In this document: positions 1 to 12,300 of the stretch, in pieces
Layout of the letters: each line of letters starts with the position of its first letter
Position numbering within the stretch: position 1 is the stretch's first letter
Assembly (NCBI GenBank): GCA_013397455.1
Contig: VYZB01000382.1
Coordinates: forward strand, 817,285 to 881,284
Direction: 5' to 3'
From: Crotophaga sulcirostris
Lineage: Eukaryota; Chordata; Aves; Cuculiformes; Crotophagidae
Length of the DNA stretch: 64,000 bases
Notes under the pieces: generated by a model
What the model saw: the letters and a program-made list of their open reading frames with translations, nothing else
Database searches by the model: none
Told to the model about the DNA's origin: nothing
Made by a program: the position numbers and the translations under genes

Positions 1-2854
1 GCAACCCTTTACATTTGCAGCTACCCAGCACTCCAGCTGAAAATTCTCCTTCAATATGTCTGAGTGCAGAAAAAAAATGTTAATTGTCAAAAGTGATACT
101 TTTCCCTTTTCAGTTTGTTGGATTTTTTTTTTAATTTAAATGAAGAGGCTAGAGGAAGAGGTAAACTAACCCCATGAAGTTCAGTGCTGTGAGGGGCTAA
201 ATACTTGTAGTGAATAACCAAGACCCAAGACTTTGACGATAGTCTCTTCTGTGCACTATCAGGAGTAAGACACAAAGCCTGAACTTAGAAAGAACATGGG
301 TACTACTACGGGGTAAGTCTTTAATGCCTGTAGTTACAATCCCTTTTTTATTTAAACTTGAGTTCAAGGATATTGTTCAATCCATTTTTATTGATGCTGC
401 CCCTCTTTTCTCAGCAACCCTGGGCTTCTTCTAGGTTTCAAAACAAAACAAAAGATTGCATACAGGATGAATGGCACAATGACCTCTCTCAGATACAAAT
501 AACCTGCAGTAGTCAGAGGAACAGGACAGTAATGAATATCTTGTATTATTACACCCCTCTTTTCTTGTTCATCTTCAGATGTCTTGTTTTTCCATTTTTC
601 TCCTTTTTTTTTTTTGCATTCTTCAATTCCCAATTGTCCTTTTTCCTCCAACCACCTGGTCTTTCTTTTTAGTTCTTACGTACAAGAGGATCTGCATCAC
701 TCTTTACAGTAAAACAGGGAAAGTGAAGAGTTACAAGCAAAATGTCCTGAATCACACTCACCTGGGGCCATTGAGGGATATATAAGCTTCATATATTACT
801 TAGAGGTATTAAAGCATTTAAGTACTTACTATAATAGAAGTCTACAAATTTTATTCATGCACAGATTTTTCTAGGCAGCTCAATACAATTAATATCCAAA
901 CCACCCACAACTATGCATCAAAATTCCATATTATCATTGTATAAACAATTTCTCCATGAAAAGCAATTTTTCCATGATTCCTGAAGGCTTTGTGGGGGGG
1001 GGGGTTGTTATTTATTTATTTATTTAAATGGCTTAACAAATGCACTCAGATGCCACAGCAACAGGCAAGTTATAAGAAGAAAAATAGAATGTACATTGGA
1101 GAAAACAGAACAGTTTAAGATCAGATTCAATTAATTAGCTATGGATCGTTCTCTTTTCTCCATTTACCCAGACTGAAACATATGTGATCAAACAGAAGCA
1201 GTTACTTGGAAGAAAATTCTTACCTCATTTTGTGTCTCCTAAATGCCAACTTTTTAGCGAACAGAAGAATTTTATAGTCGCTCCTGCTTCTTTGTAGGAC
1301 TGCTCAGGTCTTGGCAACGAAGAAAGCTCTGCTTTTAATTCAATGGAAGGCATAGCCTCAGTATCTTAACATGATTAATCACACCCAGCTTTAAAGAAAT
1401 ACAGCTTAGTAGGGTCAGCTGCACCCCATATAACCAAAAGCCCTATGTTTAAAGCACTCATGCACTCTGTGGACACCAGCTCTGATCACTGTATCACACG
1501 TGGGTTTTGAACCAATCAGACAGAGGGTTCCACAAGTTCCAAATTAGCAATACAAACACAGAAGGAAATGAGGTGAGCATTAGAAAGTTAAGTCTTGCTC
1601 TGTTCTGCTGCCTGCCTACTAATCACACACCTAAATGCACCTGTCCATATCTAGATGTATAAATGTGACCATATTCCGCGCAAAATTCATCTCACTGTTA
1701 TCTAAACCTTTGCTAAAGAGCTATCAAGATTCATCTATTTCTTGTTAGCTGTAGGAATTCAGCACAGGCAAAGGAGAAAACTCACTGTGGTCATGCGTAA
1801 GACCAAGGCTTGAACGGTCAGGCAGGTCTAAACCAAAAGTTCTTATATGAGCATCACGGGTCTTTCACAAGAAGGGAAGCACCAAGATGTTTCACTGTCC
1901 TTGAGGTTGGTGAAGTACCTGAGCAAAGAGGTAAGAGATTTGGTTGTCTGCCTGGGGCTATTCAAATTAGGCTAGAGTAGGCATCAGGAGAAAATGAACA
2001 GCAATGGGTTGGAAAAATGCATCAGTTAAAGAAGCCCTGAAGAAAGATGGGGACTAGGCAAACAAATTCAGACCAGCAAGGACTGCAGTGGGTAATGGAT
2101 GAGCAGGCAGTACATGAATGAAAATGATGGAGCAGAAATGAAGTTAGTTTCTGTAGCAAGCCATCGTGCACAGTCCCTAGCAGCTGACTTCTAGGATATC
2201 TACAGCCTCAAGGCCTTTGGGAAAGTAATAGTTGTTCTCCTTAAGTATTTAAAACAGCCTGTCTGGTACAATTCAGCACTCAGGCTCAAAAGCAGTCCTT
2301 TTAATTGGGTTCTGGGGGCTAAAAGCAACAGAAGCTGTACAGAAATTACAAAGTTCTTCCTCCTTCAGTGACTATTGACTTCAACAGCAGGTGCATGACA
2401 GAATAGGAGGTGACTGGTCGCTGACACTTGTAATCCCCCACTCACTGCAAGGCTGCCCTTCATGCCCACTGTTGGTGGGGGGATGACGCCAGCAGCAGCT
2501 CTTCTTCACACTTCCTTGGGAGAAAGATAAAGACAGAGATAGGTCAGAGGAAGAAGAAGAATAACCTAAACAGAAAGACAGCAGTGGTCTCCACCATATC
2601 CCATGATCCAGGACTTTAGGAGACTCTCAGTATGGGTTGTGAATGTCATTCACAAGGAGAGACATAACCTAAAAATAGGCTTTATCACTCTGAAACAAAA
2701 TCTCATCATGAATCAGTAGCAAGGCCAGGACCAAGGTACGAGCTGGTACCTGAACTAATATCTTGCCTCCCTGTCTTCTGGGTTTCAAACTGGAAGAATT
2801 ACTTGCTGAGCAGAGAATAAAAATTAAGTCAGGCATCATGTTTTTGTTCCTAAT
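1..2854. other. Unique AT-rich noncoding DNA, no gene recognised
   Basis: No recognisable exon, RNA gene or mobile element. The longest open frames, around 358-672 on the plus strand and 388-651 on the minus strand, overlap each other, consist largely of low-complexity Phe/Leu/Ser or Lys/Glu tracts from T-rich and A-rich runs, and match no family I know. A G-homopolymer (994-1004) is listed separately. A CACGTG E-box occurs at 1497-1502, which is unremarkable alone. The stretch could be intronic or intergenic. Confidence 0.6.
994..1025. repeat. G11 homopolymer followed by (ATTT)n
   Basis: Eleven consecutive G (994-1004) are followed after a short spacer by about four ATTT units (about 1010-1025). 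This is a simple low-complexity tract and probably length-polymorphic. No gene or element boundary is visible at either end. Confidence 0.9.
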
Positions 2855-2965
2855 CCTGGTATTTAACCTAGAGTGTGGGTTTAGCTAAATCACAAATTCC
2901 AAGTGCCTCAGCTTTATCCACCTGTGAGATGGGGATAACACTAGCTTAACGACTGAAAAGCACTA
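2855..2965 (+). mobile_element. MIR-like (CORE-SINE family) relic
   Basis: The stretch resembles the 3' half of the MIR consensus in order. It has a 'taaatcac' block where the family has its 'aagtcac' block, then 'gtgcctcagctttatc' where the family has 'gcctcagtttcctc', then 'ctgtgagatggggataaca' where the family has 'ctgtaaaatggggataata'. The match is to a known amniote SINE family that stopped moving long ago, and the divergence seen here fits such age. No tRNA-like head or terminal repeats are visible, so this is a fragment. The assignment rests on recognition by eye. An alignment to the MIR consensus would settle it. Confidence 0.6.
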
Positions 2966-5882
2966 CCAAAACCAGTGAACAAAATATAAGCCTAATTTTT
3001 TCTTTCTTAGCCTTTACAGTCAAGAGAATAATTCACAATGAATAATTTATACAGTGACAAAAACTACTTTCCCTTCAAATGTTATTCACTCACAATGTAT
3101 AATTCTTTTTTTTGGAGTTGTTATTCTCCACTAGTTAAATAATTCCCATAAATATTTATTGGTTTATGGACTGTTCCTGAAAAGTTTGTTCAGAATATTT
3201 ATTACATGAAATCTAATGAATTGGTTATTTTTGCTGCATCCAGTCTCTGCTGCCTGACTAGATTAATGTAATTTGTTGAATCAGTTCTTTTATGCAAATT
3301 TTTTTCTTATACATCAATTATATTTTCTGTATATATTCTTGCTTATAATATGTATTTGAGAACATCCCTAGCCATTAACTCATTCACTGGAAACAAATTT
3401 AGTTTTAAATCACAAATGCAGATTTAAAAAATTCAATCTTTTAGTTAAAGTAGAAATACTCATTTGCATCTGATTGTCTTGTATCTTGTTCTTCATGTAC
3501 AGAAAATGAATATAAAGTTAAAAAATAGTCTGGTCTTTTTTTTTAAGTTTATTTAAATTACCATTAACTTATTTAACATACAAGTGATTTAACATGATTA
3601 AAGAGAATACTCTGCGGATTTACATTTTCCAAATGGATTAGTAATAGATCTCTCGGAATTCGTCAGGTATAAGAATGAAGCTGTAAAACAGTATTTTAAA
3701 TAAATGCAAGAAATACCAAGAGAATTAAAATGAGATCTCTACAACCAATAACGCTGCAGTGTAGATTTTATTGTAACATTAAATCTTTTGAAATATTTAC
3801 GGAGAAGAAATATTCTTTAACTCTGAGACAAATTATAGAACACAGAAGCTTAAGCAAGCTATGATTTACATTTTCACTTACATGAGGGAATCATTAATTG
3901 CTAGAAACTGTTCACTATTAAAGAGGTCTTCAAGTAAAATTATGAGAAACAGGGAAAATTTCTGGGTGACAAGCAAAGCCTGTTTTAAATATAGCTTTGT
4001 ACTTCTGTTGTTTTCTAAAAAAACCTGTAATAATGTTTTAATGATAAATTAAATGCATTAAAATATTTTTATGTTGCTGTTTCATCCTCGTGTAAAACTA
4101 TGGAATAGGAGCAAAGTAATTAACTGTAAGGGCATTTGTATTTTAAATGATCACAGTCTTCTGTAGGATTTTTTTATTTAATTTAAAAACATTTTTAATC
4201 AAATCAAAGGATAACAGTTTCTCAAGGGTCATAATCTCCAGAATATTATCTTGCTGCATAGCTGCTTTTCTCACATCCACACAGTCATTTGAGGAAAAAT
4301 TTTATTTTTAGTCAGGTGAAAATCTCAGTTAGCATCTTTCAGGGTAATGGACAAACACATAACCTCTTTGGAGTCTTGCTCTGAAGTATTTTTGAAGTGT
4401 GCACATATCTGTATACCATTCCATCCTCTCCCTCGAAACAAGCTTCCATCCCTGTAATTGCTACATTTGTACACACACAAACTATGGGAAAATAACAAAT
4501 ACCAGGGAATTGAATCTATGTTAGCCTGATAGCTGTTATTTTTAAAAATATTTGACTGAATATAGGAATTACTGCAAGAAAATTGTTTTTCCCTGACAAA
4601 TTTTGGACTTGACTACATTTGGAATAGACTTTAAGGTAATTTTACTGTCAAGAGTATTGGATGTTAATTTAATTTAGGATAAAGAAAGCTCTAAACATAA
4701 CCGTCTCATTTCAAATGCTCATAACTTTTATCTAATGTATTAGATTAAAAATAGCTTTCTCATCTCTCCAGCTATACCTTTGAAAAAACCTCCATTCTCA
4801 GGCATATTTTTTAAATGAAAGAAAGATAGAAGACTATTAACAGAAAGTATGGTTATGGCTAAATATCCAAAACTAACCTGTCCTAATTCTAAAAAATACC
4901 AGACTTGAAAACATACTCTTTGGAATATTTTCTTCTGTTTTATATTCACTGACACATGGATACTCTTTAGTGAGATGATGTTTCCTGGGGCATAATAAGT
5001 GCTGGCAAGCTCAAAAGAAGCCAAGACTATAGAAAACACATATACTGATTGTTTCAGACAATAACATGATCCTGCATTGTCTAATCTCTCCACACTCTCA
5101 TCCTCCCTCACAAAATAACAAGGGCTAAAAATATCACTAGAAAAATATAGAAAAAAGTCTGCCACAGACATCTCAGTTGCTATGCATTTACCAACTATTT
5201 CATCCACAGGAAAACAGGATTTTCATAAAGTTCCTAAATGTAGTATTTTCTTAACTCTGAGTCTACTGAAATAGTGTGTAAAGGCCATTGACTTTATAAA
5301 CTGCTGCCCTGTTAGCTGTAGTGACTATGTCTACACGTCACCTCTCTATATGTAAATCAGAAAATCACATTTTAGCATTATGGAATGTTTTCTTTCTTGT
5401 ATTTGAGATACAGCTTGACATTACCAAACAGTTAGAAGACACTACATCATGAAAGTATGTCTCGGTATTATGATTAGCATCACAGTAAGCAAAAAGCATT
5501 TTCATTGAGTTCAAATATTTCTGCATTTAAAAACATAGCTAGTAAATTTATCTGTATCTGGTGTTTCCAGAGCAGTTGCTACAAAATAGTTGTGATTAGA
5601 GCATGAGACACTAATGGATAAATAGCCTGCCGTGGATGATTTGAGGGGAAAAACATTAAACCTTTAAGAGGGTTTACAAGGCTCAGAAGGTTTGGGATTT
5701 TAGAAGCATAGAAACCTTCCTAGCTGCACTCAGTGGAATTCCACAGCTCCTCCTGCTGCTCACAGCGATACATTATTTAACAGATGCAGGAAAGAAGCTT
5801 CTTGAGAAAAGCAGGTTTTTACACACCAGGTGTACAGTTCCCTCACATATATTCTTCCTTAGGTCACCAGACAGCTTCTCAC
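2966..5882. other. Unique AT-rich noncoding DNA
   Basis: No gene is recognised. Two exact octamer motifs (ATGCAAAT at 3292-3299 and its reverse complement at 3462-3469) lie within 180 bases in a very AT-rich stretch with several TAAT cores. A 155-codon minus-strand open frame (4740-5207) has no recognisable domain, and its composition fits chance translation of AT-rich DNA. Confidence 0.55.
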
Positions 5883-5992
5883 AATAAGCAAGGAATGACA
5901 GTGTTGTCAAGTTGAAAAGACTTTGCAAAGAGGAAGGAATAATAAGCAAGGAATGACAGTGTTGTCAAATTGAAAAGACTTTGCAAAGAGGA
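5883..5992. repeat. Tandem duplication, 58-bp period, two copies
   Basis: A unit starting 'aataagcaaggaatgacagt' at 5883 recurs at 5941. The first 52 bases of the two copies match with a single G/A difference, and 6 extra bases in copy one set the 58-bp period. Near identity in otherwise unique DNA suggests a recent local duplication such as replication slippage, rather than a mobile element. No open frame spans it in a convincing way. Confidence 0.93.
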
Positions 5993-8900
5993 TATTTAGC
6001 TGTTCTCAGATTTCTCCACCACTGAACATCCCAGCTTTTTATTTTTGGCTTCAGGGTGTCTGCATGTGGGTGCTCTTTGTGGTTTTAACTACTATGTTCT
6101 TCTGTACTTTCTGTGCTCCCTTTTTCTCTCCTTTTTCAGGACACTCATTTTAATTTCGCTCTTTCCTCCTGCCTCTTTGAGACTTATTGAGGGTTGAGCA
6201 GCACTTCTGATTTACAGTCCTGGCTTTTTTGCCTTTGCAAAGCCACCCAAAGTTGATTTGCTTACTAGTCAACTGCTTTCCTCCCTCATCATATTTAATG
6301 GGCATATTTTTTTCTTTTTTTAATTCAGTCAGCTCTCAACTGCAGAATAGCAGGTTATGACAGAGAACTTAAATTTAAGAAACAAACCACTTCATAATAA
6401 AGGCCACATGCAAATTTATCTGTGTGCATTTATCTTCAAAACTGTAGGAAACAGGCTTTTGCAGATAGCTCCATTAAAAAGCAACAGGAGTTTGGCAAGT
6501 GCCTTTTGCCCTGCCAAGTTCCTCAGGACACAGTGTTGCTGCAGAAATCTTCAAGAACGGCAATCCATAGCCTGGATAATCCACCCAAAGCCGCAAGGGA
6601 TTAGGCCATGGACTGCTCAGGCCACGGAACTTGTTGATAGAAGCTGGTTTTTAAAGTACTGGACACATATGGAATCAAGGCACTAATGAGCAAGCATGAA
6701 GAAACAGAAAGGTTGGACTTTTGTGAATGTGTTGGGGAAATTAGTGGACACATCTGATTTGGTCCTCAAAAGGGAAAAACAAAACAAAAACAATTTATCA
6801 CCAACGTAGATTGAAAAACAAGCCAGAACAATATTTTAAAGCAAGGAGCTGTATTGCATTACTGGCCAATAGTAATTAGGACTGGATGAATACCAAATTA
6901 AGTCTGAACTGCATTTCAGTACAACCATGTTTCTGCCATTTCTGTAAGGTCAGTTCTGGGCAGAGCCAGAGTAATTTAAATCCTGCCACTGGAAATGCCT
7001 CTGCCACCACTGGGAATTACGACCTGGCTGGGGAGAGGACAGGGAACGACAGGAAGAAAAAGTGCAGCCCTCATACACGGACGCTGACTTGAAAGAGTTC
7101 ACACCTGCTTGAAGAGAATGGTGAGGAAAGTAGTAGTATAGGGCTCATAAGCTAGAGATACACATTGGCACCTTGGTAGGCAGTAGGTGTACATCAGTGC
7201 CCTCTTGTTCTATCATCACAGGGTGAAGAAGGGATCGTTGGACTCACCAGTGGGCAAGAAAGAAGGAAAAAGGGAATTATTCCAGCACTTTCAACACTCT
7301 GCCTCCAAAAGCCCAGGGTTATCCTCCAACTCCACCTCTGGTAATTCTTGTGACATCATGTCCCCATCAACCCTTCCTACCCCATCCTCCCATCTGCTGA
7401 CATCCCACTTTGCTGCAACACTGAGATTTCCTTTCATGGAACTTTTTCTTCATCTTGGCCATTACCAAATTCATGTTTGCTTACCACACAGAAAAGGATT
7501 TGTCCAGCTTTTATCTAGTCACAGAAATGAACCACCAACCTCTACTAGTTCCCAGATATTATTATAGTGAGTACCCTAAGAAATCCTAGGGAGATCAGAC
7601 ATAGATGGCTCACACAGTACAAACACCTGATTCCTGATCAACGTGAGGAACTGGGTAAGCAATACCTTTGGTAAGGACCTTCTCATTTCTAAGCTGAAAA
7701 TCTTCTTGTGCTAAGGAGCCATTCCTTTTGTTCATTTTTTGGCTTTTATCTGAAGCCCAAGATTTCATCACTTTTTTTCAGTCATAGTCACTGGATTTTC
7801 CTCTGTGGCTGTAAAACAGATATGAAACAGAATATTGGAGACAAGCTACAAAAATGGCAGTTCTTGATGTGCACAATTCCCTAGAGTTATTACAGAAGTT
7901 ATATGCACTGCTAACCTTTTAATAAGGGCTAAAATAAAAGGTAAATCCATTGAAAATTTTATTGGAAGCAAGCACAGATTCCCTCAAGCTCTATTATTTT
8001 AATTTTTTCCTATTATGAAAAATGATACGCAAAATGTGACAAGAGCTATTCTTGTCAACAAATTGCATGTGCAGTTGGGTTCTGGGAGAAAGGAACTCAT
8101 GCTGCTGTCTCTGTCACATGTCCTATCAAGCACGTAAACCTTGGCTGGGGAACAATCAAGAAGGAGGATAGAACCTCAGAAATTGGCTAGTGATACTTTA
8201 TTAGTGCAAAAGAACTGTTTCTATGCCACAGTGCCTTCAGCAGAAGTTGCACTGCTGTTAATGATGGCAAAGTTTTGTCCCATGTAGGTACCTTTGACAT
8301 AAACACATCATATGGATTTGAAGCAATTACTGAAAAAAACCTTGAATGTGGAGTACAGTATGTCAGAACCTAGTGGGTAGAGTCTGTGGAAATTTCTTCA
8401 GTGCCAATAGTTTCAGGAAGAGAACTCAAACATTCACCCAAACAGGCCTCTCCAGCTCATTTCAGCTACAACTATTTTTTTTCCTTTATTGTAAGAAATG
8501 AATGCTACTTCACTTGCTTTGAAACACAGATGGTGTGACCTAAGAGATGTCACAACACAGTGTTGTGTCATATTCCTGGGTTGGGCTTTTTTCCTCTTCC
8601 ATGAACATGAGACAGGCAGCATGAAACTAGTTGACTCAGACCACAACTGGGAGTTGGACCACACAGACTCCACAGAATTTTTTTGTTCTGTGCATCACCC
8701 TATAAAATAATAAGGCCAAAGCCACACTGTAATCCCTAACTCCCCATTATTCATTTCTCTTTCTTCTAGATGTAGGCAGAGATCAGTTGTTTTTTCAATG
8801 GCAATATTCTCCATATACTGGAGTTTGGCAACATTTTGACAATGTCAAAAGGTAAAAGGGATCCATATGCCAGCTCTCCTTATGATTAGGGGTATCCTTT

Positions 8901-9188
8901 GGGGTAATTTTTAGAAGACTTTTTAAGCCAAAAATTAAGTTATCTCTTTAAGGATATTAATAATTTCTAAGGTGTTTTGTCATTTTACAATTTGTTTGAT
9001 TATAAACTAAGTCTCACTATTCACAGAAACATTTACTAGACTTCTAAGTCTGGAATGTGTATAATCTGTGTTTTAAAAGATCAGTCCTTACATATAAAGA
9101 AAATATTCCAAGGACTTTTATTCCATAAAAAGTCAATGGAAGTTCTTTTAATTCAACCCAAAAGCAATAACTAAATGAGTAATAGACA
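5993..9188. other. Unique noncoding DNA
   Basis: No exon, RNA gene or dated repeat is recognised. Open frames here (for example 6357-6686 and 7187-7567 on the plus strand) carry no domain or signal I can identify and are not flanked by a convincing promoter or splice pattern. Another octamer motif (ATGCAAAT) lies at 6408-6415. Confidence 0.55.
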
Positions 9189-9380
9189 TTGGAATGCGCT
9201 GCCCAGGGAGGTGGTGGAGTCGCCGAACCCGGAGGTGTTTAAGAGGATATTGGATGAGTTGGATGAGGCACTCAGTGTCATGGTTTAGATGATGAGTTGG
9301 TGTTAGTGTTAGGCTATAGGCTGGACTCAATGATCTCAGAGGTCCTTTCCAACCTTGTAATACTGTGATACTGTGATACA
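9189..9380 (+). mobile_element. CR1 LINE 3' end, young copy, 5'-truncated
   Basis: The copy starts within the last codons of CR1 ORF2 and runs through the 3' untranslated region to the terminal 8-bp repeats (two ATACTGTG units at about 9363-9378), with no poly-A tail. That is the CR1 style of 3' end. The 33 codons from 9190 (reading WNALPREVVE...) to the TAG at 9286-9288 are fully open. Several CpGs survive, which points to a recent insertion. A 9-bp tandem repeat (ttggatgag twice, about 9250-9267) adds three codons in frame. No target-site duplication is seen, which is usual for CR1. Confidence 0.93.
9190..9288 (+). pseudogene. CR1 ORF2 C-terminal fragment (33 codons and stop)
   Basis: This is the extreme C-terminus of the CR1 endonuclease/reverse-transcriptase polyprotein. 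It begins with the family's WN-LPREVV block and ends in a TAG stop. It has no start codon and no enzymatic domain, so it is a relic of 5' truncation and not a functional gene. The unbroken frame, including an in-frame 9-bp duplication, indicates little decay since insertion. Confidence 0.85.
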
Positions 9381-12300
9381 ATTTTCTAATACACTGTATT
9401 GATTTTTTGTTATGTGCCTAAAAGAAATCTGGGCCACGAAGGTTCCCATGTATTTTTAAAATGGAGCACTAAGTTTATAATATATAATTTTAGTATTCTT
9501 TGCTTTCCTTAGCTTATGATAATCTAAAATTCAAAATGACACAAGAAGAAGAAAATAACCTACCTCAACAGGTGATGTCTATATGATGGCAAGTGCTAAT
9601 CTAAATTCAAGATGAAACAGGAATGTTTTCTAAATATTTGCATCAAATGCCTTTTTAGTGAAGAGAATGATCATCTGATATTATCCTCACCTAGTATGAC
9701 ACATTTAATTTTTCAGTCTTTTTGATTATAGTAGTTGTTCTTTATTTGTAAACAGCCTGTTTGACATGGGCAATAACTCCGAGTGTTAACAAGTTTTTCC
9801 TGGTACAAAAATCTATAACGTCAAAGGAAATCCTTCTAAGGTACCCTACTCTGATAAATTTGGAATGACAATATGATAATTCATGAATTGTTATGATGAT
9901 GAAGTCGCTACAGGGCAGAATTCTGTATGGAAAAACTGACAGGTAAGGAAAGAAAAGAAATTGATAATTTACCCCTTCTCAAAACACTCTTCTGACATTC
10001 TGTTGTTAAAACTTAGTGAACTATCAGTTTTAAGAGTCATGCCAAAATCTCCAGGCTATGTAAAAGTGGTCTTCCAATTAGTAGAACAGTAAAAATTTTG
10101 AGCACAATTAAACAACTGCAGCAAAACTGAAAAAAGGGGGAGGCCCTCAGCGGTCATCAGTTGATTGGGAGAAGCAAGCTGGGGTGTGGGATCCAGCTGG
10201 CTAGGTGAAACAAAGCAAGCACACCCCAACGTAAATAACACTGATGGATTCTTACTTTAAACAAACAAGATGGGTAAAACACACATTTCCATATCTCAAG
10301 GGCAGTTATGGGAGACCAGAAAATGAGGCAGATCTGAAGTTGTCACTTTAAAAGATCTGCTGTCTAATGCTGAAAAGAAATCAGAAATGTCAACATTAAA
10401 TTCAATGGCTCCATCTATTTCTTCCCAAGCAAGATATCATTAGAGATTTCTACACTCCTCTGCAGCCACTAGGTCTGAGAAATCCTGACAATTTTAGCAG
10501 GTCTCCTTCCTCGCACACCATTTACATCTTGCCGGATATACCAGATCAATATAAACATTCCGCTGTCATTCAAAAAAAAATCAATACAGCACAGCATGTG
10601 AAGTGGAGAGTCAACAGAAGCAGTTACTCTATGTACTTTATTAGTTGAAAAGCAAGGTCAGACTATGGTTTAAAGAAGAAGAAATATTACTTTCTTTCAC
10701 AATTGAAAGACTTTAGAAATATCACCTGGGGCACCTTGCATGGAATGTAGAAATATTTCACACACAAAGAATAAGACTTTCATTTTGCTACTGTAAAAAA
10801 AATTGAGACCTACATTACATCAGTAGCCTTTTTGGAAATGTTTATAAAAATGACAAGTGAGAAGTATCAAAGCAAGAGTAAAAGTGTCTGTGGTATTTTA
10901 TTTTAAAAAAGAAGCTACACATTTTGCAGGCAGAAGTGAATTTATAAAATTTGAGGAGGAAAGTAAAATATTTCATTATCATAAATGGCAGACTGTCAAA
11001 AAAATAAGTCTCTGCCGCAGTAACATGAAATGCATAACAGTAAGCTTGTAAGGGACAATAAAGTACAACTGGAACCACCTAAGAAGCAACAACCCAAAAG
11101 TCGTCTGAGGGGTACAGAACAACCTCCAGCTTCCATGTCTCAAAAACCCAACTTTGTGTTATATCATCTGTGCTGACTTTACTGCCAACTGCTATTAAAC
11201 ACTGAAGCTGAAAGTGATACTTTTGTTCCTTTCCCACACTTTCCTTCAACTATTGTTTTCTTGATTTCCTTTCCAACATGCCACAGAGAAGTGTTTTGCT
11301 GGGCCAAGCTTTAGTGCCAGTTCAAATTAAGGATTGTTCATTCTTTAAAAATTAATCCAGAAATCTGCACTGCCACACTTGTTCTGACTGTATGTAGATC
11401 AGGAGTTAAGAGGCAATGTATATTGACAGAGCTAAATAAGCTTTAACATATAATGTTTATTTGGGTGTTTTCTATTCTTTCATTTGTTTTGAATCAGTAC
11501 AGGATGTTGTAACTGGCAGGGTACATTTGATTGTCTTGTTTCCTTTGAATGGATTTTATTTTCATGTCCTTCTTCATCTGTTCCAAAACCCCTGTATTTA
11601 GATCAGCCTGCCTTGCATTTTTAGGAGTAGTTCATTGGATTGGGTTACTCTGAACAAATAATTGGTTATAGACTGCTTCAAAGTAATGTAAGTCATGTAT
11701 TGTTTCCGAGTTATCATTTAATAAAAGAAACCAACTCTGGAAACATTTTAACATGAAGACTTTGTAGACAGATGTGGAATTGACAGTACTGTCTATCTAA
11801 ATAATGGTTGGTCGTGGGTTTTTTTCTCTTTTGTACTAGCTACCCATGTCAGTGACATGTCCATCTGGGAAAGGTCATTCCTGCCTGTGGGTACTTTTAC
11901 GGGAATGGAGGAATATGAACAAAAAAGAGTTTGTGTCTGCGAACAAATAAGAATGGGAATATTTTCTTGGAAGTGGAACCCAATATTGTTCTCTTATGAT
12001 GTGAAAAATGTAAAACCTTACAAGGCAGGATTTGTCTTGGTATTACCTTGACCTTATTCACAGTAACATCTATATACTGCATACACAGCAGTAAGGTATT
12101 CAGCTTGTAACTTCCAAAATTCCCCTTAGCATTATTTTATATTTGCTCAAGTTGTTATTTTTCTAGACTGCAGAAAAACTTTTTACTTTCAATTATTTAT
12201 TGCAAGTTCTCACCACTATTTCTTTTTGTTGGCACTACATTTCCTCCAAAATCCTCAAATGAGAGTTGCTGATTCCTGGTGATTTATGTAATTTGACTTC

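Noticed and set aside
388..672. Overlapping plus- and minus-strand frames near the window start
   Set aside because: Low-complexity Phe/Leu/Ser and Lys/Glu runs come from T-rich and A-rich tracts. The two frames are shadows of each other.
4740..5207. 155-codon minus-strand open frame
   Set aside because: No recognisable domain, and composition as expected for AT-rich DNA read in an arbitrary frame. Not listed as a gene.
9148..9381. 77-codon minus-strand open frame
   Set aside because: Antisense of the CR1 3' end. It is a by-product of the element, not a gene.
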